The notes below the pieces were generated by a model. That model searched no databases. It worked only from the letters and a program-made list of their open reading frames with translations, and was not told the DNA's origin. Positions 45,067 through 57,900 of a stretch of DNA of 64,000 nt are shown here, piece after piece. Made by a program: the position numbers and the translations under genes. The stretch is taken from NCBI GenBank assembly GCA_021186555.1, contig JAJKFL010000012.1, positions 20,533,711 through 20,597,710 of the forward strand, read 5' to 3'. The stretch comes from Reticulitermes speratus (taxonomy: Eukaryota > Arthropoda > Insecta > Blattodea > Rhinotermitidae). The stretch's first letter is position 1, and every line of letters begins with the position of its first letter.

Positions 45067-46379
45067 ATTCTTAAACTCAGCTTGGCCACACAAATTCCGA
45101 AATAGTAAAGTAAAAGTACAAGTCACTATCTTTAAGCAAATCCTCCAACACATAGGACAACCCAGCCTAGACATGCTAAAACCACCGCCATGCACCTCTG
45201 CTTAAGAACCCCGCCTACCACTGTTAATGCACTCTGACCCAACCATCTCTAACAGTGAATGTGGACTCTGCCTGGGGCACTTGATATTCTAATGCCTTGT
45301 TGTGCTCCTTATCTCTTTTCCGTGTGTGGGGTCTTAATGCAACTGTCAGAACTGTGGGACATGACAGATGCCTTAATCACTGGAGCTCCTTGTAGATGGT
45401 CCACAGATGAACAGAGAAAATGTAACTGTGTGGCCCTTGTTCACTCTGGAACCTGACATCCTGACTGGGATTATTGGCTTTACAAGGGTAAGTAATGAGG
45501 CTGCACGACCTTATACTATGTTATTTATAACCTAGGGTATCAGGCAGCCTTGCTGTCATGGTCACATCACTGTCGCATCATGTGGGCAGCCATCTCACAT
45601 CACCAGCTGGGCACTCGATGCTGTGACAAATCTGGATAACATTCATGTAATGAATAATGGGACAGCTAGTATATGATGAAGATAGGAACTCACTCACCTC
45701 ACCACTGCTTGTTCTTGCACGCTATGCATCTGGCTGTCCAGTCTATCATTGCTTCACTCCATGATTGATATAAGAAAATCCCTCAAACTCTTCTCGGCTG
45801 TTCAGGTAAGTTGCATCATTGGGTTTTGTCCCCGAACTAACTCTTTGCGGTTGAGACAATCTCAAGGATAATACAGGGGTGTGTTCATCGAATCCTTTGG
45901 TTGATGTAATATCATATGTATATTTTTGCTCTTAATTTCCTGTACAACTTATAACCAGCACTTACAGTTCTGACCGCTCACCCTTTCATCAGACATCGAA
46001 CTGCCCTATCCACAGTTCTGTTCACTCTCCACCCTCTTAAAAACATTTTTCTCATTGGGAGTGCCTGTTGTCGCCGTCCCTTTTGTTCTGCGAATTCCAA
46101 GATGAAGGTAACCTACATGCGAGGGTCAGTGCAGATAATTATATTCAGCGACACATCCCGAACCTGTAAACCGTGGGACCATATTTCCTGTCGCCAGCTC
46201 TGTCTGCACTCACTGCTTACCTTCTCTACAAGGTTTTTCATCCTTTGTATAGTCGGGTGAGGGATTCAAACCCTTCGCCACACACGTTATACTTTTCGCA
46301 GAGTTGTACAGGCTGGACTCGAACCAAGCCTGACAAGGGATGTCCGGTCACAAGCGGAAATCAAGAAAAGTTCTTCTGA
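45067..46379. other. Intergenic, no gene recognised
   Basis: Mixed-composition sequence without recognisable proteins or clear repeats. Confidence 0.5.
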
Positions 46380-46976
46380 TTCTTTACAATTGTGTGGCGT
46401 TCAGAGTGTTTAAAAAACCTACAGACAGGACAGTTTGTTGCCGATAGTTGGCGAGAAATAGGCAGTAAGACAATTCAGAACTGTTTTTCTCACTTCGGTT
46501 TGAAGCATTCAGGCTTGGAGATACCTGAAACAGCCAAAAGTGAATGTGAAGCCATTTGAGAAGTGAAAAAGGTTAGGAGGTATGAAGAATTTGAAGGTAT
46601 CGACAATAATGTTGAATGTTACAATGAAAATGAAGATTGTGAGGATGAAATTGTTGAAAGCATTCAATCAAAACACCAAGACGTGGAATGAGAAGGCGAG
46701 GAAAGTGACGAAGATGACACATCTGAACTTGAACAAGTGACTACACAGGATGCCAGGAAGTTTATTGATCAGTTACGATGATAATTCATGCAGGAAGGCA
46801 ATGAAGGCAGTCCATTGTCTGCACTAGATGTCTGTGCTGAATTTGTTAGTGAAATGTTAGTTTGTATTTTTATATATTTTTAACTATTTACATGAAACTT
46901 TGCATAATTGGGGCAGCCGCTTAATTGGGCCAAAGTGTTCTGGTCCCGTTGTGTCCCAATTAACCGGAATCTACTG
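46380..46976 (+). mobile_element. Tigger/pogo transposon 3' remnant
   Basis: A broken frame gives ADSWREIGSKTIQNCFSHFG, matching the TIQNCF-H-GF segment after the DDE domain of Tigger transposases, then an acidic tail with two stops. The right end, cccaattaaccggaatctactg followed by TA, is a pogo-type terminus. The left end was not found. Confidence 0.72.
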
Positions 46977-48275
46977 TATATACATATATATAATGAAAGG
47001 CAAAGGCCCTGGAATTGGATATATCCATGTTGCAGTTCTTCCAAGTTCCAGAATAAATTTTGAGTTTTAAAGAAGTTTGGGGCATTACTTTTGGAGTGAC
47101 CATTGTAATTTTCCAATATGCACTTTTGGATTCACAGATTTTAATATACTGGCTCTTACTTTGAGGGCATATTTTTAGTTTGCATATAATTGGACCATTT
47201 CATTGTACATTGCATTCTGATGTACTTTGGGAAAAAAAAATAATGAAATGGTTGAGTAATTTGTCATGTACTTCTGTCATGTACTTCTGTCACCTTTTCT
47301 TGTACAGTCGGTTTACTATTAAAATTGTAAGACTGTCAGGGAAAATCTCCCTTACATGATTACAGATATACTGTGTTAATGTAAGTTGTGAACTACTTAC
47401 AAAGTTAAATACAGACATCTATGATCAAATCATATTTTAAATTGACAATTTTAAACCCTCAACTGTCCTCTACCTTGTGAACATTAACGTATTTTCTAGC
47501 TGAGTAGATTTCAGTGAAGGGATAAGAAATACATATGAATGAAATATCTATGATATGTCATATTGTGCTGGACATTATTTCATGCTGCTGGTAAACCATG
47601 TCAAGTGAAAAATATCTTTGTTTCACGCCGGGGTGGGGGGTTGTATTAAAGGCCGGATAGTAGTCAACCTTCTTACCGATTGGGTTATTGCTACCGATTG
47701 CTACTAACACCTTGTGGTACTTCCCGACAGCGCATAGATGGCAGGACAATAGGCTCGGCTCCACGTTGCTGACCAATGGCATTGCAGTTTCATATCTGGT
47801 AGTGGTAATCTGTGATCGGCTCCACCTAGATGATCTGTGGGCTCCACCACGGGCTCATCGCCACGGATGAGAGAGGCATGTCACAACCCGCATGATCCGT
47901 GACCGCAAAGGTTGGATAATGGTTGGATGAGTCTGAAGATGTAGCAATTAGTGTTGTTGTAGGAAGAGATAGCAGTGAAAATACTAAGGAGTAGGAGACA
48001 TGAAGCTGCCGTGCAAAGTTTATTTTGTTTCACTTTAATTAAGTGGCGTTTGCATTTTGCAGGGGCTTTTAACATTGTGACGTCATCGCTTTGTTGTATT
48101 GCATTTGTGTTGTACTCCATATGACTACGAAGGAGTCGACTTTAAGGTTTGTGTGTTGAAGTTAATGTAAAGTTGCGATGTAAATTACGACGATTTGATC
48201 TGTGAGAGTGTGTTCCGTTTTCCTTTGTAACCCTCTTTTGTAGTTTTTGAACAGTAACGTTATTTGTTTCTTCAG
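46977..48275. other. Upstream region of the FAM114A gene
   Basis: No gene recognised. A GC-richer block at 47620-47900 may be a repeat or promoter-proximal sequence. A pyrimidine-rich acceptor (tttgtttcttcag, ending 48275) 16 bp before the start ATG suggests a 5' UTR intron. Confidence 0.45.
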
Positions 48276-48291
48276 TTTACAAATATCGGAA

Positions 48292-48981
48292 ATGGCGACA
48301 TCCGATAGTGAGGATTTTGAGAGTGCAGACGAAGACCTAGAAATTAATGCTGATAACACCGCGTTGCATTCTGTAAAGAAACGGAGAGAACCGGAGGCAC
48401 CTTTAGCGAATGAATACCGTGATAACACGAAAAACGAAGATGTTTCTGAGCTTATAAGTAATGATAAAAGTGGAGCATTGGACGAAGTGTTAAAAGACCC
48501 CTCTAATGAGACGGATATAGGGACGTGTGATGTTAGTAACAAATCCGATAAGTTGGAAGGTGTTGTACATTCAGGAGCAGGAAGCAATGTAAATGTTTCA
48601 AATCAATCTGTTACAAAAGACAAAACCAAAGACAGGCAACAAAGGGAACGTGTAAAAAGGCAGCAAAAGCCAAGGGAATCAAAACCTGGAGGTTCATTAA
48701 GAAAGCTCGGTACCAGAATTTCTCCCACTGTTGTACTGGCATGTTCAGATATTGAATGTGAGAAAGTGAAGGAAGATTTCCTTACATCAGAAAAATCTGA
48801 GAAGAAAAGTAACCAAATTGATGTTCATACTCATAATGATGAAGAAGGAAGGACTGTTCCAGATTCTCCATACAGAATGGAGAATTTTAAGCAGGAACTT
48901 GGCAAGTTGTCTACTGAGGACAGTAGTCAACATGATATTGCACCAGTTTTTGATAAGCTGTTGCAGCCTGCACCTGAGAAG
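48292..48981 (+). CDS. FAM114A: FAM114A coding exon 1
   Basis: 230 codons, phase 0 out at gtttgt. It starts MATSDSEDFESADEDLE; the rest is Ser/Glu/Lys-rich and probably disordered, with a basic stretch RQQKPRESKPGGSLRKLG (residues about 123-142). Translation past the donor stops after about 40 codons, supporting the splice. Confidence 0.9.
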
Positions 48982-51900
48982 GTTTGTAGAATAGTATTGA
49001 ATTTATTTACATTTCTATTACAAGGATGTAGAACATGTTATGGTGTGAGTGTAATGTAATGTAATGTAATAAACAATAGAGATCTGAAATACATGGTTTG
49101 TGCACTATTCATAATTATCTTATAAGACTGTCATGTTATACAGACCAAAAATATAGCAGTGCATTTGTGTAAGAAATTACTTAATATTGTGTATACTGGG
49201 GCTGGAATTCTACAGAGTATGAGTGAGCTAATAGGCAGTCTTTCAAATCTGGCTTATATACATTTATGTAGTGGTTGAAAATTTCAATGTTAAGTGGGAG
49301 AGTTATGTAGTTTGGTTTGTTCATAATACATACCTTGTCAGTAACAAGTGAGGTTAGTATGGAAGTCATGATTCTGACTCATATTTATACTTTGTATTTC
49401 TGAATTTGTTTAAAACTTTTCCATGTTGTCTGCAATGAAGGATAGTAATGAAAATAGGTATTCACTGACAAAGGGAAGTATATTAGATTTTGTAAGTAAA
49501 AAGAACACTTTTTTTACACCTGCCTTTCACCCTTAGGGGTCAGAATTAAATGCAGGGTGTACTGTGCAATAGCCAGGAATTTAAAAGGCTGCCATTACTT
49601 TACATGTTCTTGGTAACATATTTATTTGACTTAAGGTATTTTAGCTGCACATTGACTGTAGTCGACTTTTTGGCACCAGAGTGATAATATTTCATAAATT
49701 TGTATTGGATGGTGAATACATTTTTGCTGTCTACTGAATTTCCCCAGAAGATAAGTCCATGAGACATAACGGAAAGGAAAGATGCAGAGTAAGCTGATTT
49801 TGAAGTCTCTGTTGTCATGGCTGGTGTGTCTGCTGTTGTGGCAAAGCATGCTGAACTGAGTTTGGGTATAATATATGAGTATGTTTTCTGAAGAAGTTGT
49901 TATCAGTTTGTGGGCCAATGAATTCAGTTGCAGCTACTTAGTTGATGGCTCTTCTTTTACCTAAACTTAGTGTGCATTAGTACATGTTTATTGTTCATAA
50001 CAGTTTTTCAAGAAAACAATGTTCCCATGCCATTTGACACTGCTGAATATTGCTTTCTCTTCCCCAACAGCCAGTGGATTCTGACTCTAGCTGGGGAAGA
50101 TGGGGTAGTTGGGGAGTGACCTCTCTATTGTCAACAGCAACTGAGAGTGTATCAACCCTAACTACACATGTCTCACAGGTACTGGTTCATCAGAACTAAC
50201 TTTATTCTTGTTGAGATTTTACGCCTCATTGCAGCATCGCATCTTGGAAGATTGTGATCTCAATTCATGGTAAAAATAAAGAGAACAGTTTGTAAATGTT
50301 TTATTATATTTTTTTTGGTCGAAACTAACTTTTGTTTGTGTGGTGGAATTGTAACATGTTTCCAGGCAATGCTTTAGCTACTTTCTACATCTAAGAAGAA
50401 AGGCTTGTATGTTCATGTTTATTTACAGCAAAACCTCGGTAAGACAACCTCACTTAAGATGATAGAAGAATTTGGTACCAACTTTTTACCATATGATTAA
50501 TATAAATATTGCCTTTTTTGTGTTGCCTGTTTAAAAGGTGTCTCACCCAAGAAGCATGAAGAATTCATGATACAACAACATTTTCATCCTTGTAATATTT
50601 TTTTTCTTTAAGATCTTAAAAAATTCCCCCAACGTCTCAGTTGTTCAGTTTGTTTCAAACCTACAGTGATGACATGGCGTTACATTTCCTAAGGTGAATT
50701 TCCAACATTGTTTCCACACATGCATTTCATACCTGGTTTACCTATGATGTGTGTTTGTTGTACTAGTCAGGAGTGGACTGTATTTGTGGTCCTGTCAGTG
50801 TGAGACCAGTTGTTGTCAGGCTTCTAATAGATCATTGAGATAATATAAGCTTCTGTCAACCATTTTTGCATAGTGTTATCAGCTAGTGCAAGGAATTGGA
50901 AGTCCAAAACATTGTTCATGTTTTTTAACAAAACTTACAATCTGACTGATGCAACATCAGTGGTGATTTAATGGATTGTATTGTGACTGTGTAACTGTTT
51001 TACTTTAATTGTAGTAATATGAAGTATTCTGGTGCAGAATTTATATACATGCTCTGTGCATGTCACATTGCATGTGTGTAGGGTTTTTGTGCTGTGGAGC
51101 TATGAAATGTTGAACACACGATCGAAATGGTCACTGCATCCAAAACTGGCTTGAAATGTAAACTGCTGTCAATACAAGAAAAGCTGGACTCTATACACAA
51201 GTGAATGCTACTTCAAATGTTCCTCACAATATTGTTGAAGAACTTGAAATTTCTTTGTTAGCTTTGAATACAGAATATCAAATCAAGGCACAATAATCAG
51301 ACAGTGTGAAAGGACACAGCTAAGCTGGAGAAATGTGGAAACAGCGAACTGTGGGAAGGTAGAGTCAGTACTTACAGCAAAAGTTCTGTCAAAAACAGGT
51401 TCTTCATCTGCCAGTGTGTGGTAGTGCTTGACTGTATGAAAAATACAGTAAAACCTCGATGCATCGTTTTTTAGGGGGATGAAAACAAGAACGATATATA
51501 GGGGAAAACAGTAGTACCAGGAAACCATTAAAAATTATAGATAAGAAGAATTTAATGATTATTATTACTTCTTGCTGGAAAAATGTGTGATTGACATTTG
51601 TTTTGTGCAAACTTTACGCCTGAATTCAAAGTACAATTTTTCAAGGCCTTACCTTACTTTACTTTATCATGTCCGGACCGTTAAATTAAAGATTGTTTGC
51701 CCAGAATTGGGCTACGTCAATTCCTTTTTTATTTGCAAGCCATAAATCCTCGAGGGTGCATTGGTGGGGGCAGTCCTTGCATGACAGGAGATGCTCCATA
51801 TCTTGTACCTCTCCACAGCCACAATATAGATCGCCAGCGTCTGTTTTGCCCCATTTCACCATGTTTGTTTTTACTGGTCCCACCCCTGTTCTAATGCGAT

Positions 51901-54900
51901 TAAGAGATTTCCAAGTATTAAAATCAAGGAGGTGGCCACTAGGGCAAATCTGGGTGAGCGGGAAGTCTTCGGGTGGCCTAGAACACTTTCACGATCACCG
52001 TGTGCATAAAAGAAAGATTTTACTTCATCAGCGCTTCATGCATCTCAGCAAAGTTCGGCACAACTTCGGGTTTGCCATCTTCTTTTTCTCCTCCTTCCCC
52101 CTCCACACTCCCGGACGCCACGAGGCTCTCGCGCAGCTCCTGCACTGTTTCTACACCACAGGTTGCCTTGTGACTGTCCACAGAGACGTAGTCCTCGAAT
52201 ATTTCTTTGTTCATGCCACTGAACTTTTTCCCAGTCTTGACGGAAATCGTTGTCATCGTTGGTCAATATGACGTCACTATCGCCTGAAGATTGTCCCTGC
52301 ATGTAACCAGCTTTCCGAAAACAATTTTCGATTGTCTGCTGGGTTACTTGTTGCAAGGCTGCCACAGTGTAGTGCAAAGCTTCCAACACGTTTATCATCT
52401 TTTTCGTATCTTTGCCTGCATCCATTAAGCAAACAGCTGTTTGCACGAGGCGTTTTCTATAAAGCTGCTTATAACACTTTATTACCCCTAAATCAAGGGG
52501 CTGGAGCACACTTGTACAATTTGCCGGGTACTGTATGACTTTTACATTTCTTAGAAATGATGTATACTTTGGATGTGCGGCACAATTGTCCACAAAGGAG
52601 AACGTTCCTGTTTTGCGCACCCATACTTGCGTCTAATGAATGCGGAAATGAAGAAAAAATGTCTGTGGACATCCACGCTTTATTGTTCGTGTGGTATTTG
52701 GAGGGTAATTTTTTATACTCTTGAAATATCGCGGTTTCGGAGATTTTCCAATAACAATCGGCACTTGTTTGTCACTTTCATCACTGTTAACACAAAGTAA
52801 AGCAGTAACTTTTCCTGAGTCTTTCGAAGATCTTGTATAAGAATATACATGCATCTCAATCTCGCGGAAAACCAAAATGATAGAAATAAGGCAATTTTCA
52901 CATTCTGGTATTTGGTTAAACTCGCAGCAGGCAATCCAGGCAGCACTAAGCAATACATGCGCACGCAGCACACTAAATCATCATTTCAAGTTTTAAAAAA
53001 ATATCCATGTGGGAAAATGTTTCGTCAGGACTGTGATTTTTCAACGATCGACGCGATAAAACGACAGTTCGAGGACTGTTGGAGGCGGGAAAAAAATAGT
53101 GTCATTTATATGGGGCTAGTTCCGGGACCAAATAAGGCAGACAATATATGCAGGAAAACGAAGGTAAGGGGAACGATGCAACAAGGTTCCACTGTATAAC
53201 ATTAAGTGTCTAGAAACAGGCTCTCTATCATGATATTTTTGCTGCTTGGGTAAGCAAAACAACCCACACCATCAACATGTTGCAAAAGAGAAATAAAACA
53301 TGATGAAGCCTGTGGTTCATGTGGGGGATTGTATTCAGATGACATTAGGAAGAGAAGTGATGGTGAATGGATACATTGTCCGTTTTGTCAAGTGGTGTTA
53401 CATAAAATGCCAAAAATTGAATGGATCAACTTAATTTCATGCATGATGACTGCAAGGATTCAGATAACAGTAAATAAATTATATCTTAGAAAGCACAATT
53501 TAGGTAATTTTTATTGTGAAACTTAAGCCTCGTTGATTGAAAAACTGCAGTACATTTGTGTGAGTAAAATAAAGTAATTTTTTGTATTCATTTGGAGATG
53601 TGTAGTGATTAAATTACTCTTAACGTGAAGTAGTATCTGTACCATCAAAAACTTACCTGTATACCAAGCAGTTGTATGATTCTGGATGGTAATATTTATT
53701 TTAATTTCTTAAATTAACTGAATTCTGTATTCCAAATCAAAGTTAGAAAAAAATAGTTACTTTATGGCTCTATTAAAAAAAATATGAGATTAAAGTTTTG
53801 ATTAAGATGCAGAATAGACCTTAGTGTTAGGAAGTAAGCTGTTAGTACTCTAGACCAAGCCCACTTACTGGCTTGGTCACATGCTGCTTAACTAACTGTT
53901 GTAATGCGTTACTGCCTTCTGCCCATTTCTTTCCTGAAGATAAGTGATGACCTGTTTCCATTGTCTTCAGGGCCTGAGTACTGTTTTGGAAACAGGCATT
54001 GGTGCTCCAGATCCTGAAGAACTAGCTGTGCTTGAAAAACAGGAGGAATTGAAGCTGCTTGAGGAAAAGAAGCAAAATGAAGCAAATGAACGTGAGTTTG
54101 CATTAACAGTGCCATGATAATGTTTTACAACACCACTATGCCAATTACTGAAGTTCAGTTGGTTATCTGAAACATCTGTAGTTTTGTCAGTAGCTGATAG
54201 TGAGAGAGAAGTGTGTTTCATCTGATGACACTGTCAGTTGCTAGGATGATATATTGCCAATGGTAGATTAATTAAATACAGTGAAACTCTCTTAACGTTT
54301 TTGAAAATCCCAAGAAAATCTGACTTCCTAAGTGGGAAATGTCTTAAAAAAGGTAGGACCGAGAAGTTCTGTTTTATTTTTTATTTTTTTGTGAAATGAT
54401 TACATATGTATGCAGAATTTGTATAATTTGCAGCTGTCTTAACAACACATTCTTACCTGTATCTGACCATCTAACCATTTTGTCTGTAACCTTTCATTCA
54501 CAATTGAATTATTTGTACCAACAAATGCACTAAGACAGTTTTTTTTTTCACTGTTTCCTTTATTATAAGGATGCCCCAATACGCATTTCGGCAGTTATTC
54601 TGCCATCATCAGGGGGTATTTTAAGTGAGTTTTTACATAGACCAATTCTTTGGTTACGTTATAACAGTGAGTCAGTATTTGTTACCACATCGTATAAAAT
54701 TTTTTGTAAAATTAGTGGTATTGTTAAGCTGCTAAAAGTTATTAAGTTTTAAAAAATTACAATAAAATCAAGTAGTATATTATACTACCCTCTGTAGTAT
54801 AATTATTAATTAATGGCAGCGTGGTCCTATTTTCATCGTGTGTTCCAGTTATCTGTTGAAATATTAAAAATATATAGAATTAGGGTTATGATAACTGCTA

Positions 54901-57900
54901 TTATTTACATTTGTGTGTGTGTTTTCGTTAGATTTCAAGTTGAGTTTGGACATACCTGTGTGTTATGTTGTTGGTAGTACCTCCTTCCCTCCTGTCTGCG
55001 TGGTTAATGGTATTGACTTTGTGGTGTATTCTCACGTTGTTACGTTACGCCTGCGCTGTAGGCTTGGTTGGGGTTGTTTATGAGTTTGAATAGTATGCTC
55101 GGTTCACCTAATTGTTGTTTGGGCATTAATGTACCATTTTGATGATAATCGTGTATATAAAAGTTTTCTAAGGTATTCATGTGACTGCCCTTCTTACATG
55201 ATCTTATTAGTGTCATAGTCGAATTGATGGGTCCAAATTCATGTCTATTATTCAGAACATGCAGGGCATAAGCCGATTTGGGTCGTTTGTTTTTATGTAC
55301 CTGCAATGTTCTGAATAACGGGCTTTTAAATTTCAACCTGTCTGTCCAATATATTGTAGGTTGCATGTGTTGCATACTAAACTATATATTCCACTGTTCT
55401 CGTATGTGTCAGTTTTTGGTTTGTTTTCGCGTAATATATATTGTGTGGTGTTTTCGGACTTGGAAAGTGGTGTGTAAATCAGTATTCTTGAATATGTTAG
55501 TGATTTTATGTATTCCAAGTCCGAAACACCACACAATATATATTACGCGAAAACAAACCAAAAACTAATACCACTAATTTTACAAAATTTTATACGATGT
55601 GGTAACAAACACTGACACACTGTTATAACGTAACCAAAGAATTGGTCTATGTAAAAACTCACTTAAAATACCCCCTGATGATGGCAGAATAACTGCCGAA
55701 ATGCGTATTGGGGCATCCTTATAATAAAGGAAACAGTGAAAAAAAAAACTGTCTTAGTGCATTTGTTGGTACAAATAATTCAATTATAAAAAAGATGCAC
55801 CGTGAATATAAAGTGAAGTCTTTCATTCACAGTTTTAGTTACATCTTTAACTATACTGTCACTGACTTTTCATTCACAAGTTCACATTATATTCCAGATG
55901 TTTACTTTTCCTTGAAATATTTGTCAAGCATGAGCTGTCTTGCTCTTTTTTCAAAAACAGTTGCAGTATACATCTTCAGATTCCATGGTCTTTGAACTAC
56001 ATGCTCTGGGGCATTGTGATGATAAGGGGTGGTCAGTAGTTCCAGTCACTTTCACTAACTTTGCAGTGTCTTGAATTTATTTTCTGGAATTACTGATGTA
56101 ACTTATCTGCACACAGTCACCACAAATTTTTCACAATCACGCTACACCGCAATGCATTTATATTACTGATGATAAATTATGTCTAAAAAAGTTGTCGTGT
56201 GCGAGCACCCACATATCTGGCGTCAGATTGCTGTCCCCCCAGTGGGGTGGCTTCCACCTGCATATGACTTACGTGCCTCACAGTAGAACTACGCACCAGT
56301 AAGTTGGAACCCCGGGTGGCATCAGCTAGTGCCCCTAACCTTCTTCAAATGTTATTGGCTGCCTGAGTACCCTCCTAGTGCCCGGCCAGTTGAAGCGGCA
56401 AGTCAGCTTCCATATGCCAGTGTTGCCAAATTTTGGCTCATGCAGGACACGGAAGAGGTAGGATAGGCTTCCGGCCCCCCAATACAATCTTTCGGTCGTC
56501 GTGACGGAAGAGCGACTGAGACCGAGCAGTGGGGACTGACTGATTGCGGTCTCTGCATTGCAGGAGAAATACAACACTCCCGTGCCATGAGGTTGCGTCA
56601 TTATGCTTTGTGAAACTTGCGGACATGACCTTGGAGATTAACCTATATGAACTGACCTCACCATTTGAACACTGCATTTTGGAAACAGATTGAATGGAAA
56701 CTAAGGGAAATTGTATAAGATTTTGATACAGAAAATGTATTGAATGGGTAAAAAAAATTGTTTCATCATCAACTTTTGTTACTTCTTAGGTGGGAAATTT
56801 TCTTATGCTGCGACTTATTAAAAGTGCAACGTGTAATGTTAATGAAATGGGAGAATTTGGTGCTTTTTTATCCTGATGTCTTAGGTGGGAAAACATCTTA
56901 ACCGGGGATGTCTTAAGCAAGTTTCACTGTATGGAGCATTGGTAGAATGATACTGATAGGGCAGCTCAAGTACTGAGAGCAAAACCTGTCCCAGTGCTAC
57001 TTTGTCCACCACAATTCCAATGTGTACTGGCATGGAATTGAACCTGGGCCTCCATGGTGAGTGAACAGTGACCAGCTGAACTATGGCATAGCCAGCTGAC
57101 AGTGGTTTTGTTAGTAGTCACTAAAGTGTGTAAATGTGAAGTTGTCTGCATGCATGCCTTGAAGGCATGTGGGACAGTGGTACACCATACCCATTCTTCA
57201 CCTCTGCATTAGAGGGAGTGGTACTGCAAATGCCCATGTTGAATGGTTCCCATGTCACCATATGGTGTGTTCTCAGTTTGCAGATGCAACACCTAATTCC
57301 CATATAAAAGGTTCCCTTCTGATATGTTGTTAACTTAGGAGATGGCAGGTGAAGATCAAAACTGTCTAGTATTATTATTGTAGACTTGAGAATTACTCTT
57401 GAATAGGTGGATGTTATTGGCTACAAACAGTTCTGTAGGCTAAGTTCTGTAGGACCCAAATGACAGAAAACATGGATGTGTTTTGAAGGCAAGAAAATAT
57501 GAACACAAAACAAAGTTTAATAATGTTCTTTGGATCAAAACAACAATTTATTAATAAAATACAACACCCATGGCTCAGATTATTAAGCTGTAACCAAGAA
57601 TTTAAGCAGTCAAGAAAAACAAGTGAGATAGAACCCTAAGGAAACATGAAACAACTGACCTGTGTTGTATGCAAGTTAACAGAAAATATAAGCATTAAAA
57701 ATACAAACAGAGCTTACCAGAGTGTCCTAGGCAGGTCCTTGAGCAGTGATCTTTTAGCCACATCTGAAACGTTAGTTTTAGAAACAGTGTGCTGAGGTCA
57801 AATCTAGAGAAGCACTGTATCCTTTGATCGTGAGGCCAGACTGCAGCACCATCTCATGTGAAATGTATCTGGAAACCTTTCAGAAAGGGTGATGGGGCCA

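Larger units (their letters stand above)
54503..55819 (-). mobile_element. Palindromic Penelope-like element with GIY-YIG remnant, 1317 bp
   Basis: A perfect 12-bp duplication, ctttcattcaca, lies at 54491-54502 and 55820-55831. The outer 230-250 bp are inverted copies, each with a hammerhead motif (54574-54616 minus, 55671-55713 plus). The middle encodes on the minus strand NSGIYSLVCNTCNLQYIGQTG and, in another frame, RPKSAYALHVLNNRHEFGP, the GIY-YIG endonuclease end of a Penelope-like protein. A second inner inverted repeat (cgcgtaatatatattgtgtgg, 55427-55450, inverse near 55530-55552) lies near the centre. The RT itself is gone. Confidence 0.9.
54279..56929. mobile_element. Pogo-like element carrying nested insertions
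   Basis: Left end cagtgaaactctcttaacg and right end gtcttaagcaagtttcactg are inverted repeats with TA outside each (54277-54278, 56930-56931). Near both ends are words of the type cctaagtgggaaatgtctta and ttaggtgggaaaacatctta. No transposase frame remains. A Penelope-like element (54503-55819) and a GC-richer unclassified block (about 56200-56620) account for most of its length. Confidence 0.75.

Noticed and set aside
51693-52271. 192-codon plus-strand frame
   Set aside because: It runs antisense through Tigger transposase and a LINE fragment, and the sense strand carries the recognisable motifs.
53329-53526. Short frame with CPFC-like pairs
   Set aside because: Too short and without a complete zinc-finger spacing.
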